From assembly GCA_020026335.1 (NCBI GenBank), contig JAHHQO010000007.1, positions 50,593 through 114,592 of the forward strand: a stretch of DNA of 64,000 nt, given 5' to 3'. Source of the DNA: Alistipes sp. Lineage in GTDB: Bacteria; Bacteroidota; Bacteroidia; Bacteroidales; Rikenellaceae. The notes under the pieces are model-generated. The model was not told the origin of the DNA and searched no databases. It saw only the letters and a program-made list of their open reading frames with translations. Both the position numbers and the translations under genes were made by a program. Position 1 is the first letter of the stretch. Each line of letters starts with the position of its first letter. Positions 34,561 to 44,146 of the stretch are shown here, in pieces.

Positions 34561-34596
34561 CTGTGATGCCTGTGACGTCTGTGACGTCTGTGATGC
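34561..34596 (+). repeat. Four tandem 9-bp repeats
   Basis: CTGTGATGC, CTGTGACGT, CTGTGACGT, CTGTGATGC in a row, in the gap between the convergent divIC-like gene and thiL, with a partial unit (GACGT) before. A short variable-number repeat with no obvious function. Confidence 0.8.
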
Positions 34597-34618
34597 AGGG
34601 TGTTGCCCTGGGCTGGGA

Positions 34619-35557
34619 TTAATAGTGTGTAAATCCCGACCAGTCGTGCTCCACCTCCGTGCCTTTCTCGCGCCACTTGAGCTGTGTGCCCTCGGTGATG
34701 CGGCCGATGGGGTAGAGGGGCGTGTGGAAATGACGCTCGAAGTCGTGCATCAGCTGCTCCGCACCGTCGAACGATGCCGTGAAGAGCAACTTGTACTCCT
34801 CGCCGCCGCAGAGTGCCTGACGCAGGGTCGCCCCCTCGGCTACGGGGACACGGTCGAGGTCGATGAGCGCGCCCATGTGCGACTCCTCCATGATGTGGCG
34901 GATGTCGGAGGCGATGCCGTCCGAGATGTCCATCATGGCGTGTACCTCGGGGCGGGCACCGAGCCACAGACCTTTCTCGATTTCGGGGAGGGGATTGCGG
35001 TGAATGGCAGCCGCCGGGGTGTCCAATCGTCCGGCGATGATGTCCTGCAAACCCACATCCGAAGCTCCCAGCTCCGCGGTGGTGAAGATTACATCGCGGG
35101 TCTCGGCATCGCAGCGGCGTTTGATGTGCTCGTTCGCCACGCGACCGATGGCGGTCACGTTGATGACAATGTCGTGGTCGGAACGGGTGGTGTCACCTCC
35201 GATGAGTGCCACGCCGTAACGCTTCGAGAGGTCGTGATACCCCTCCATGAAGGCCGTTGCCCACTCTCCGGTGACCTCCTTGGGCAGCGACACCGAGAGA
35301 ATGGTGGCCACGGGACGTGCTCCCATGGCGGCGATGTCGCTGAGGTTGACCGCCAGAGCCTTGCCACCCAACTCGCGCGGTGAGGTGGCGTGACGCAGAA
35401 AATGAACACCCTCGCACAGCAGGTCGGCGGTGAAGACCAGCGATTCGCGCTCCGAGAACTCGAAGACGGCGCAGTCGTCGCCTATGCCTTCGAAGCCGTT
35501 TTTGTGGAGGTCGGTAAAGAGGGTTTTTATAGAGTTGATAAATCCGAATTCGGTCAT
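34619..35557 (-). CDS. thiL: Thiamine-monophosphate kinase
   Basis: Phosphorylates thiamine monophosphate to the diphosphate cofactor. The 312 residues start MTEFGFINSIKTLFTDLH, with GIGDDCAVFE near 23 (metal/ATP site), AVNLSDIAAMGARPVA near 76 and GGDTTRS near 121, all AIR-synthase-fold ThiL motifs. I start at ATG 35557 rather than an upstream in-frame ATG, because a minus-strand -7 box sits at 35590-35583. No thi operon is nearby. Confidence 0.95.
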   Translation of the reverse strand: MTEFGFINSIKTLFTDLHKNGFEGIGDDCAVFEFSERESLVFTADLLCEGVHFLRHATSPRELGGKALAVNLSDIAAMGARPVATILSVSLPKEVTGEWATAFMEGYHDLSKRYGVALIGGDTTRSDHDIVINVTAIGRVANEHIKRRCDAETRDVIFTTAELGASDVGLQDIIAGRLDTPAAAIHRNPLPEIEKGLWLGARPEVHAMMDISDGIASDIRHIMEESHMGALIDLDRVPVAEGATLRQALCGGEEYKLLFTASFDGAEQLMHDFERHFHTPLYPIGRITEGTQLKWREKGTEVEHDWSGFTHY

Positions 35558-35582
35558 GATATGATGATTGAAATTACTGCTG

Positions 35583-35590
35583 CAAAGGTA
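35583..35590 (-). promoter_or_regulatory. -7 box (TACCTTTG) for thiL
   Basis: TACCTTTG on the minus strand, 26 bp upstream of the thiL ATG. The -33 element is not clear. Confidence 0.6.
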
Positions 35591-35715
35591 GTCAAAAAAA
35601 AGGGAGGTAGGTAGAGATAAATCCATTTTTGAAGCCTTGGCGGACGATGTCGCCTCGTCGGAGCACAAAAATATAAATCTTTACCTCAATTTTATGATTC
35701 ATCGTCCGAAATAAA

Positions 35716-35747
35716 TTTGGCGGAGCAGAGGGCTTTTCCTATCTTTG
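35716..35747 (+). promoter_or_regulatory. Promoter of aroQ-pyk
   Basis: TTTG at 35716-35719, 20 bp, TATCTTTG at 35740-35747; both boxes match consensus. The leader is about 50 nt. Confidence 0.85.
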
Positions 35748-35804
35748 TACCTTGAAAAAGTGGTTTTTGCGGAGAGTGAAAACCGGCGTAAAATTTTATA
35801 GGTG

Positions 35805-36242
35805 ATGAAGATTCTGATACTCAACGGTCCGAACCTCAATCTGCAAGGCCGACGTGATACTGACGTCTACGGCACCCAGACTTTTGAGGAGTATCTCGAA
35901 GAGCTGAAAGCGGCTTTTCTCCATGTCGAATTTACCTATTATCAGTCCAATGTCGAAGGACTGCTCATCGATTGCCTCCAGAAAGCCGACCATGAGGTGG
36001 ACGGCGTGGTGCTCAATGCAGGAGGCTATACCCACACCTCGGTGGCACTGCGCGATGCGGTGTCGGCCGTGAGTGTTCCCGTGGTCGAGGTACACATTTC
36101 GTCGATTCTGGCGCGAGAGGAGTTCCGTCACCGCTCGCTGCTGGCCGGCGTGGTGACAGGCTCGATTATGGGTTTTGGTCTCGACTCATACCGATTGGGT
36201 GTCGAGGCACTTCTTTTGCACAATACGGTTAGGAATATTTAG
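35805..36242 (+). CDS. aroQ: 3-dehydroquinate dehydratase, type II
   Basis: Third step of the shikimate pathway. At 145 residues it has KILILNGPNLNLQGRRDTDVYG with the catalytic Tyr region, EGLLIDCLQKA, and VVLNAGGYTHTSVALRDA. The start is the ATG at 35805; a GTG lies immediately before it. It is followed after 15 bp by pyruvate kinase and shares its promoter. Confidence 0.96.
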   Translation: MKILILNGPNLNLQGRRDTDVYGTQTFEEYLEELKAAFLHVEFTYYQSNVEGLLIDCLQKADHEVDGVVLNAGGYTHTSVALRDAVSAVSVPVVEVHISSILAREEFRHRSLLAGVVTGSIMGFGLDSYRLGVEALLLHNTVRNI

Positions 36243-36257
36243 TTAATTACACCTTAT

Positions 36258-37748
<1,491 letters not shown>

Positions 37749-37790
37749 ATCTTGTGATGTGACTTTTCCGAAGCGAAAGGGCGTAGGAGG

Positions 37791-39239
37791 TTGAAGAGCG
37801 ATTTGAAAAATAGGGTCACACAGGGTGTGGCGTGGAGCATAGGAGAGAAAATCGGTACCATGCTTTTGCAGGCGGGAGTCTCGTTTGTGGTGCTGATGTT
37901 GCTGTTGCCCGATGATTTCGGTGTGATGGCCATTCTGACCTCGCTCGTGACCTTTGCGCAGGTGTTTGTCGACAGCGGTTTCTCGCAGACACTCATCCGC
38001 AGCAAGAACGAGCCCTCGGCGGAGGATTACTCCTCGGTCTTTGTCTTCAACATCACGGTGTCGCTACTGCTCTACGGAGCGTTGGTGGCCCTGTCGCCCT
38101 GGGTGGCGGACTATTACGCCATGCCCGAGATTCGGAAAATCGCACCCGTGTTCTTTCTTTTCCTGCCGGTCAATGCACTCTGTGTCATACAGAACACATT
38201 GCTCATCCGTCAGTTCCGCTTCGCCCTGCTCTCGAAGGTTACCTTCGCGGCTTCGGTGGTGAGCGGTGCCGCTGCCATACTCATGGCGGTAGCCGGATAT
38301 GGCGTGTGGAGTCTTGTGGCGCAGCGTCTCGCTCAGGTGCTCACCCGTGCCGTCATGCTGTGGTGGCTGGGCGAGTGGCGTCCGCGTGCCGTTTGCTCCT
38401 CGCAGCGTCTGCGAAGCATGGCACCTTACAGCCTGAGTCTGATGACCACCGACCTCATTACGGCCGTATATAACAAAGTACCGCAGCTCTTCATCGGTAA
38501 GATTTATTCTGCCGACACGCTGGGTTACTACGACCAGGCACAGAAACTCAAGGACCTGCCCGTCACCTCCACGATGACCGCCGTGCAGGGAGTCATCTTC
38601 CCTGCCCTGTCGAAAATCGCGGACCAGGAGCAGAAGTTTGCGGAGAGTTTCCGCCAGATTGTCATGGTGGTGAGCTACGTGATGTTCCCCGTCATGCTGG
38701 GACTCTCGGCAGTGGGGTATGAGGTGTTCGATGTCTTCTTGAAGGAGAAATGGATGCCCACGGTGCCCTACTTCGAAATCATCTGCTTGTCGGGTCTGTT
38801 CTATCCCATTGCCATGGTGGCCTACAACATAATGAAGGTCAAATGCAGTGGCAAGCGGATTGTACAGCTGGAGGTGCTGAAGAAGGTGATGCTCACCGCT
38901 ATCCTTGTGGTGGTCATACCGCAGAGTATCACCGCCGTGATGTGGGGTCTTGTGGCCTTCGCGGTGTGTGAGATGGTGGTGAATGTGGCTGCCGCCCTCC
39001 GTGTGACGCAATTGTCGCTGTGGCGTTTTGTCCGCACGCTGTTGCCCATTGCGGCTGTGTCGCTGACGATGTACCTCATAGTGCAGGGTGTGGGCAGTTG
39101 GGTTGCTTCGGACAGTGCCGTGCGTCTGATTGTCGAGTTGGCAGTGGGCGTGGTCAGTTACCTCCTGCTGTCGGTAGCATTCCGTTTGGAGGCGTTCCGC
39201 GAGGTGGTGACCATTATCGGCAACCAGCTGAAAAGATAG
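37791..39239 (+). CDS. Oligosaccharide flippase, MOP superfamily (Wzx-like)
   Basis: A 482-residue polytopic membrane protein with about 12-14 helices. The amphipathic N-terminus LKNRVTQGVAWSIGEKIGTM followed by LLPDDFGVMAILTSLVTFAQVF and VDSGFSQTLIRSK is typical of polysaccharide flippases of the Bacteroidetes WzxC/lipopolysaccharide type. No ATG fits; a TTG at 37791 directly after AGGAGG is the most likely start, though the spacing is odd. No glycosyltransferases are adjacent, so the cargo is unknown. Confidence 0.88.
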   Translation: MKSDLKNRVTQGVAWSIGEKIGTMLLQAGVSFVVLMLLLPDDFGVMAILTSLVTFAQVFVDSGFSQTLIRSKNEPSAEDYSSVFVFNITVSLLLYGALVALSPWVADYYAMPEIRKIAPVFFLFLPVNALCVIQNTLLIRQFRFALLSKVTFAASVVSGAAAILMAVAGYGVWSLVAQRLAQVLTRAVMLWWLGEWRPRAVCSSQRLRSMAPYSLSLMTTDLITAVYNKVPQLFIGKIYSADTLGYYDQAQKLKDLPVTSTMTAVQGVIFPALSKIADQEQKFAESFRQIVMVVSYVMFPVMLGLSAVGYEVFDVFLKEKWMPTVPYFEIICLSGLFYPIAMVAYNIMKVKCSGKRIVQLEVLKKVMLTAILVVVIPQSITAVMWGLVAFAVCEMVVNVAAALRVTQLSLWRFVRTLLPIAAVSLTMYLIVQGVGSWVASDSAVRLIVELAVGVVSYLLLSVAFRLEAFREVVTIIGNQLKR

Positions 39240-39257
39240 ACACATATAGAATAGATA

Positions 39258-39292
39258 AAAGGCAGTACCTTTCGGGGTGCTGCCTTTTTTTT
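39258..39292 (+). terminator. Terminator after the flippase gene
   Basis: A 9-bp stem GGCAGTACC/GGTGCTGCC (39261-39269 with 39276-39284, one G-T pair) with TTTTTTTT after it. Confidence 0.88.
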
Positions 39293-39426
39293 GTGCCTTT
39301 TCGGGAGGAGATTTGGTATGTCCTTTTTTCGGGGCATTGAAGGGTGATGGCTTCTTGCCCTTTGAGAAAAAGAGTGTGGCTTCTCGGGGACTTTCATTTC
39401 CTGCCGCCCCGAAAATAAGAAAAGAA

Positions 39427-39462
39427 AAACCACCGTCAGTCTTGCGACCGGCGGTGGTTCTT
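39427..39462 (-). terminator. Terminator of the ackA-ptb-buk run
   Basis: On the minus strand, an ACCACCG/CGGTGGT stem (39429-39435 with 39452-39458), extendable inward, followed by TTTTTC. It lies just past the buk stop. Confidence 0.8.
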
Positions 39463-39480
39463 ATTTATAGCCTCGTTCGT

Positions 39481-40551
39481 TTAGAGGTAGACCGAAGCCT
39501 CTCTCTCCTTGCGAAGTACGGCCAAGGCATTCAATGCCAGGGACTCCAGTTCGTTTTCTCCGGGGTAAACCGATATGGGGGCGATGAACGAACAGTGCTC
39601 GCGGATGTAGTCGTTGACGGGTTCGCAGTGGGCGATACCTCCCGTGAGGAGGATACCGTCGACCTTGCCACACAGGGCGGCAGCCGCTGCACCAATCTGC
39701 TTCGATACATTGTAACACATCGCGTCCAAAAGTTTTTTGGCCTCGGTGTCACCCTGCTCGATGCGGGCACGGATGTCGATGACGGAGTTGGTACCCAGGT
39801 AGGCCACCAGTCCGCCCTTCGAGGAGATGAATCGTATCATCTCGTCTGCCGATGAGAACTTGCCCGAGAAGCACTCTCTGATTAGAGAGCACGAGGGCAG
39901 CGTGCCGGCACGGTCGGGAGCGAAACTTCCGTCACCGTCGAGGGCATTGTTCACATCCATGACCAGACCCTTGCGGTGCGCTGCCACCGATATACCGCCG
40001 CCCATGTGTACCACGATGAGATTGACCTCCTCGTAGACCAGACCGTTGCGCTTGCAGTGCAGGCGTGCGGTGGCCTTGTGGTTCAAGGCATGGAATATCG
40101 ACTTGCGCGGACACGAGGGCAGACCCGATATGCGTGCTTCGTCACACATCTCGTCCACCACGGGAGGGTCGGCTATGTAAGCCTTCACACCGGCTGTTTC
40201 GGCAATCTCGGCAGCCAGCAGACCACCCAAATTGCAGACATGCTTCTTCTCGGCATGAATCAAATCCTCCTGCATGCGGGAATTGACCTCGTAAACACCG
40301 CCCGGAACGGGTTTTATCAGACCTCCACGACCGATAACAGCCGCAAGGTCGTGGATATTGAAACCGTTTTCTTCGATGGCTTTCAATATCAACTCCCTGC
40401 GCCACTCGAGTTGATCCAGCGCTTTGGCAAAGTGCGAGATGTCGTCGTGCGAGTGGTGGAGAGTCGGTACCCACAGAGGTCGCTCATCTTCGTAGATGGC
40501 AATCTTTGTGGAGGTAGAGCCGGGATTTATTGCCAATATTTTGTAGCTCAT
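39481..40551 (-). CDS. buk: Butyrate kinase (branched/short-chain acyl kinase)
   Basis: Converts butyryl-phosphate (or isobutyryl/isovaleryl-phosphate) and ADP to the acid and ATP. The 356 residues begin MSYKILAINPGSTSTKIAIYEDE, the ASKHA phosphate loop, with VVHMGGGISVAAHRKG near 180 and DGILLTGGIAHC near 294. The size and sequence separate it from acetate kinase, which is encoded two genes upstream. It starts 45 bp after ptb. Confidence 0.93.
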   Translation of the reverse strand: MSYKILAINPGSTSTKIAIYEDERPLWVPTLHHSHDDISHFAKALDQLEWRRELILKAIEENGFNIHDLAAVIGRGGLIKPVPGGVYEVNSRMQEDLIHAEKKHVCNLGGLLAAEIAETAGVKAYIADPPVVDEMCDEARISGLPSCPRKSIFHALNHKATARLHCKRNGLVYEEVNLIVVHMGGGISVAAHRKGLVMDVNNALDGDGSFAPDRAGTLPSCSLIRECFSGKFSSADEMIRFISSKGGLVAYLGTNSVIDIRARIEQGDTEAKKLLDAMCYNVSKQIGAAAAALCGKVDGILLTGGIAHCEPVNDYIREHCSFIAPISVYPGENELESLALNALAVLRKEREASVYL

Positions 40552-40596
40552 AAGTGTCTCGGTTCAAAATGTTTGGAGTCTTTTGTTTGTCCGGAT

Positions 40597-41502
40597 TTAT
40601 TTGGCTGCCAGACAGGCCAGTGCGATAGAGTAGAGCTTGGTCTTGCTGCTGTCGCCACGCGAAGTCAGCACGCAGGGAACCTTGGTACCCATAACCATGG
40701 CTGCCAGCTCACCGCCGCAGAGGTGGGTGGTCGACTTGAAGAATACGTTGGCCGACTCCAGGTTGGGGAACAACAGACAGTCGGGGTCACCGGCTACAGC
40801 CGAACCCTTCACCTTCTTGTGCTCGGCAACCTCCTTGAAGAGGGCTACGTCCAACGACAGGGGACCGTCAACGATGACATTGCCCAGCTGACCGCGGTCT
40901 GCCATCTTGGCGAGCAGAGCACCCTCGGCCGAAGAGATAATCTTGGGCAGAACCTGCTCCGAAGGAGCGATGCAGGCAATCTTGGGGGTCTTGATGCCCA
41001 GCAGGTTGGCAGTCTGTGCCAGGTACTTGATCTGTACGGTCTTCTGCTTGAAGTCGGGCAGAGGAATAACGGCTACGTCGGACATGATGAGCAGCTTGTG
41101 GTAGCAGGGCATCTCCGAGATAGATACGTGGCTCAACACACCCTTGGGAGGGAACAGACCTGCGTCCTTGTTCAGAATACCGCGCATGTACTTGTCGGTC
41201 GAAACCAGACCCTTCATCAGTACGTCAGCCTCACCGGCTACAACAGCCTGAACTGCGAGGGTAACGCACTTCATATCGTTGGCCTCGTCTACGATGTGGA
41301 AAGCAGCGACATCGATACCCTCCTCCTTGCAAACCTGCTCGATGGTGGCACGGTCACCGTAGAGGGTAGGCTCTACCAAACCCTCCTTGTATGCCTCGTA
41401 AACTGCTGCGATGGTATGTGAATCCTGACCATAAGCTACGGCCAATCTCTTTTTGCCTCTCTTTCTCGCCTCTTCGACGATTTCTGTCAAATGCTGAATC
41501 AT
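40597..41502 (-). CDS. ptb: Phosphate acyltransferase (phosphate butyryltransferase type)
   Basis: Transfers an acyl group from CoA to phosphate. The 301-residue protein of the Pta/Ptb fold has GEADVLMKGLVSTDKYMRGIL near 91 and VDGPLSLDVALFKEVAEHKK near 216, characteristic of Ptb. It lies between ackA and buk; no separate pta is in the window, so it may supply both kinases, or favour C4/branched acyl-CoA. The substrate cannot be read from sequence. Confidence 0.9.
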   Translation of the reverse strand: MIQHLTEIVEEARKRGKKRLAVAYGQDSHTIAAVYEAYKEGLVEPTLYGDRATIEQVCKEEGIDVAAFHIVDEANDMKCVTLAVQAVVAGEADVLMKGLVSTDKYMRGILNKDAGLFPPKGVLSHVSISEMPCYHKLLIMSDVAVIPLPDFKQKTVQIKYLAQTANLLGIKTPKIACIAPSEQVLPKIISSAEGALLAKMADRGQLGNVIVDGPLSLDVALFKEVAEHKKVKGSAVAGDPDCLLFPNLESANVFFKSTTHLCGGELAAMVMGTKVPCVLTSRGDSSKTKLYSIALACLAAK

Positions 41503-41514
41503 TGTCTTGAAATA

Positions 41515-42723
41515 TTAAAGATTTTTAACCAAATTATATGTGTCTGTTGCAATCACCAGCTCCTCGTTGGTGGCAATCACTGCAATCTTGACCTTTGAGT
41601 CGGGAGTCGACAAAATCTTGTCGTCACCATTGACACTCATGTTGGCCTCACGGTCAAACTTCATGCCCATGAACTCCATGTTGGTACAAATCGACTCGCG
41701 CAACTCCTTCGAGTTCTCGCCCACACCGCCGGTGAAGATAATCAAATCGAGACCACCCATCTCGGCAGCGTACTGACCCACGTACTTCTTCACACGTGCA
41801 TAGTACATATCTCTTGCCACGATGGCTTTCTCGTTGCCTGCGTTGTAAGCGGCATCGATGTCACGCATATCGCTCGAGATGCCGGTGAGACCCTGCATAC
41901 CCGACTTCTTGTTCATCATGTTGTTCAGGTCGGCGAACGACATGTGCTCCTTGTCACCGATGTAGGTGATGGCGCTGGCGTCTACCTGACCGCAACGTGT
42001 ACCCATCACCAGACCGTCGAGGGGTGAGAAGCCCATCGAGGTGTCGAACGACTTGCCGTTGAGCACGGCGGTAATCGAAGCACCGTTACCGATGTGGCAG
42101 GTGATGATTTTCGAGTTGTTGATGTCGATGCCGGCCATCTTGGCACCCTCGCGAGCCACGAACTTGTGGCTGGTTCCGTGGAAGCCGTACTTACGCACGC
42201 GATACTTCTCGTAGTACTCGTAGGGCAGGGCGTAGAGGTAGTTGTGTGCCGGAATGGTCTGGTGGAACGAGGTGTCGAATGCCGTTACCTGGGGAACACC
42301 GGGAAGTACCTTCTCGATGGATACGATACCCTCAATTGCGGGAGGGTTGTGCAGGGGGGCAATCTCGAAGAGCGAACGAATCTTGTCCTTGGTGTCCTCG
42401 TTGACGAGAGCACTCTGGGGGAAGAACTCGCCACCATGAGCCACACGATGACCTACGGCCTTCAGCTCATCGAGAGACGAGATGACGCCGTGCTCGGGAT
42501 TAACCAGCGCGTCGAGCACCAGACGGATACCCGTTGTGTGGTCGGGAATGGGCTGGTGGAGCGCGAAGGGCTCCTTGCCGACGGGTTTGTGTTTCAAGTC
42601 GCCTTCGGGGAGTCCGATACGTTCTACGAGACCCTTGGCGAGCAACTTGCTCGATGCGTCATTCATGTCGATGACCTGATACTTAATCGACGATGAACCG
42701 CAGTTCAATACCAAAATTACCAT
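41515..42723 (-). CDS. ackA: Acetate kinase
   Basis: Makes acetate and ATP from acetyl-phosphate. The 402-residue protein has VLVLNCGSSSIKYQVID at the N-terminus, FHGTSHKFVAREGAK near 180, HIGNGASITAVLNGKSFDTSMGF near 209 and FTGGVGENSKELRES near 324, all family signatures. It is 12 bp from ptb and shares a run with ptb, buk and upstream crcB. Confidence 0.97.
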   Translation of the reverse strand: MVILVLNCGSSSIKYQVIDMNDASSKLLAKGLVERIGLPEGDLKHKPVGKEPFALHQPIPDHTTGIRLVLDALVNPEHGVISSLDELKAVGHRVAHGGEFFPQSALVNEDTKDKIRSLFEIAPLHNPPAIEGIVSIEKVLPGVPQVTAFDTSFHQTIPAHNYLYALPYEYYEKYRVRKYGFHGTSHKFVAREGAKMAGIDINNSKIITCHIGNGASITAVLNGKSFDTSMGFSPLDGLVMGTRCGQVDASAITYIGDKEHMSFADLNNMMNKKSGMQGLTGISSDMRDIDAAYNAGNEKAIVARDMYYARVKKYVGQYAAEMGGLDLIIFTGGVGENSKELRESICTNMEFMGMKFDREANMSVNGDDKILSTPDSKVKIAVIATNEELVIATDTYNLVKNL

Positions 42724-42736
42724 AACTTATATCTTG

Positions 42737-43108
42737 TTAATTTTTTAATAATGTTCCTATCCACATACCTATGCTCACACATATCATGCACACCACCACA
42801 CTCGAGGCAATGTAGACAGCCATCATGGGGTAGTCTCCGGCGCGGAGCAGCTTGACCGCCTCGGACGAGAATGTCGAGAACGTGGTGAATCCTCCACAGA
42901 AACCTACTGTAAGCAGGGTCATCACCAGTGACGATGATACCGTTTTCATGAAAAATCCGATGAGCAGTGAGCCGATGGCATTCACTGTGAAAGTGCCGAC
43001 GGGAAATCCCGCCCAGGTGATGCCAGCCAGAGCGACATACGAAAGGAGGTATCTCGCCATGGAGCCCAATGCTCCGCCACACGCAGCGGCAATAAGTCCA
43101 CGAATCAT
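42737..43108 (-). CDS. crcB: Fluoride channel CrcB/Fluc
   Basis: Small dual-topology membrane protein exporting fluoride. The 123 residues have four hydrophobic segments, AACGGALGSMARYLLS at the N-terminus, GTFTVNAIGSLLIGFF near 38 with the conserved Asn, and GFCGGFTTFSTFSSEAVKLL near 69, the Fluc Phe-box region. It comes 13 bp before ackA. I see no fluoride riboswitch in the 30 bp leader. Confidence 0.95.
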   Translation of the reverse strand: MIRGLIAAACGGALGSMARYLLSYVALAGITWAGFPVGTFTVNAIGSLLIGFFMKTVSSSLVMTLLTVGFCGGFTTFSTFSSEAVKLLRAGDYPMMAVYIASSVVVCMICVSIGMWIGTLLKN

Positions 43109-43140
43109 AAGTTAAATGTACATTTATTTTTATAAATATG

Positions 43141-43148
43141 CAAATTTA
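43141..43148 (-). promoter_or_regulatory. -7 box (TAAATTTG) for crcB-ackA
   Basis: TAAATTTG on the minus strand, about 33 bp before the crcB ATG. The -33 box is not clear (a TTG lies about 17 bp upstream). Confidence 0.55.
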
Positions 43149-43238
43149 CACAAAAAATGGGACAAGAGACACTTTCCGATGGCAAAATTAGAGCTCCGGC
43201 TGTTCAATATGGCGCAATGAACGCCGCTTTTGAAAAAA

Positions 43239-43276
43239 TATAAAAAAAGCACCTCGCGTCCTGTGGGGCGGAGATG
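43239..43276 (-). terminator. Terminator of the response regulator gene
   Basis: On the minus strand AGCATCTC pairs with GAGGTGCT (one mismatch) around a GC-rich loop and is followed by TTTTTTTAT. It lies 30 bp past the stop. Confidence 0.65.
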
Positions 43277-43305
43277 CTGTGGTGAAGGGGTGGTGGTCAT
43301 GGGGT

Positions 43306-43971
43306 TCAAGGCTCGAATTTGTAGCCCACACCCTTGATGGTGGTGATGTGGTCCGACCCGATTTTCTGACGCAGTTTGCGAATGTGGACATCGATGGTGC
43401 GGTCTCCGACCACCACATTGTCGCCCCATATTTTGGTGTAAATCTCCTTACGTGTGATGAGTTTTCCGGCTGACGAGTAGAGCAAATCCAGAAGGGCAAA
43501 CTCCTTTCTCGGAAGTATGATTTCCTCGCCCGAAATGGTGACCGAATAGCGGTCGCGGTTGATGGTGATTTCGCCTGTCTGATGGGGTTCTTCCTCCTGT
43601 GGCAGACGTTTGAGAATGGCTTGCAGACGGCTCTTCAACAGCGGCATCTTGATGGGTTTCGAGATGTAGTCGTCGGCACCCGCATCGAAGCCTTTAAGTT
43701 CCTCGGAATCATCACTCAGGGCGGTGAGAAATACCACCAGTGTGTCTTTCAGTCGGGGGTTCTTGCGTATGGCACGGCAGGTCTCCACACCGTCCATCAC
43801 AGGCATCATTCTGTCCAGCAGAATCAGGTGGGGTAGAAAGGTCTCGGCCATGCTCAATGCTTCGGCTCCGTTTTCTGCTGTTTCCACCTCGTAGCCCTCT
43901 TTCTCAAGGTTGTATTTGATGAATTCGAGAATGTCGATTTCGTCATCGACAAGCAGAATGCGATGATTCAT
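43306..43971 (-). CDS. OmpR-family response regulator (orphan)
   Basis: A 221-residue two-domain regulator: receiver domain (residues 1-120) with the acidic pair DDE near 9-11, phospho-acceptor Asp in LILLDRMMPVMDG near 53, the Thr in VVFLTALSDD and Lys in ISKPIKMP; then a winged-helix DNA-binding domain (128-221) with SAGKLITRKEIYTKIWG and TIDVHIRKLRQKIG. No histidine kinase gene is adjacent. Confidence 0.94.
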   Translation of the reverse strand: MNHRILLVDDEIDILEFIKYNLEKEGYEVETAENGAEALSMAETFLPHLILLDRMMPVMDGVETCRAIRKNPRLKDTLVVFLTALSDDSEELKGFDAGADDYISKPIKMPLLKSRLQAILKRLPQEEEPHQTGEITINRDRYSVTISGEEIILPRKEFALLDLLYSSAGKLITRKEIYTKIWGDNVVVGDRTIDVHIRKLRQKIGSDHITTIKGVGYKFEP

Positions 43972-44087
43972 ATTTCAATTTGTTAAGTGGTGATGCCCGG
44001 GTAGGTAATGATGTCCTATTTGGGTTATCTTTTTGCGAAGGTAATAAATTTACCTTGAATTTGTGTGATTTGCGTCGAAAAAATGGT

Positions 44088-44123
44088 TATATTTGCCAAA
44101 TTAATATTCTCTATATATAGAGA
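44088..44123 (+). promoter_or_regulatory. -7 box and 16-bp palindrome upstream of the DUF349 gene
   Basis: TATATTTG at 44088-44095 is a good -7 box. At 44108-44123 lies a perfect 16-bp palindrome, TCTCTATATATAGAGA, which would begin a few bases after the predicted start of transcription, 23 bp before the ATG. It could be an operator or a 5' hairpin. Confidence 0.6.
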
Positions 44124-44146
44124 GAAATCCAAAAATCCGTATTGAG

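Noticed and set aside
42734..42750. TTGTTAA-N4-TTAATA-like sequence upstream of ackA as a Rex-type site
   Set aside because: It has an arm mismatch, overlaps the crcB stop and no promoter box is seen beside it; kept below the reporting threshold.
43122..43137. ATTTAT-TTTT-ATAAAT inverted repeat before crcB as another operator copy
   Set aside because: The arms lack the G/C positions of the TGTTAT repeats and such palindromes are expected by chance in AT-rich leaders.
43109..43140. Fluoride riboswitch before crcB
   Set aside because: The leader is only about 25-30 nt and AT-rich; no conserved riboswitch core is visible.
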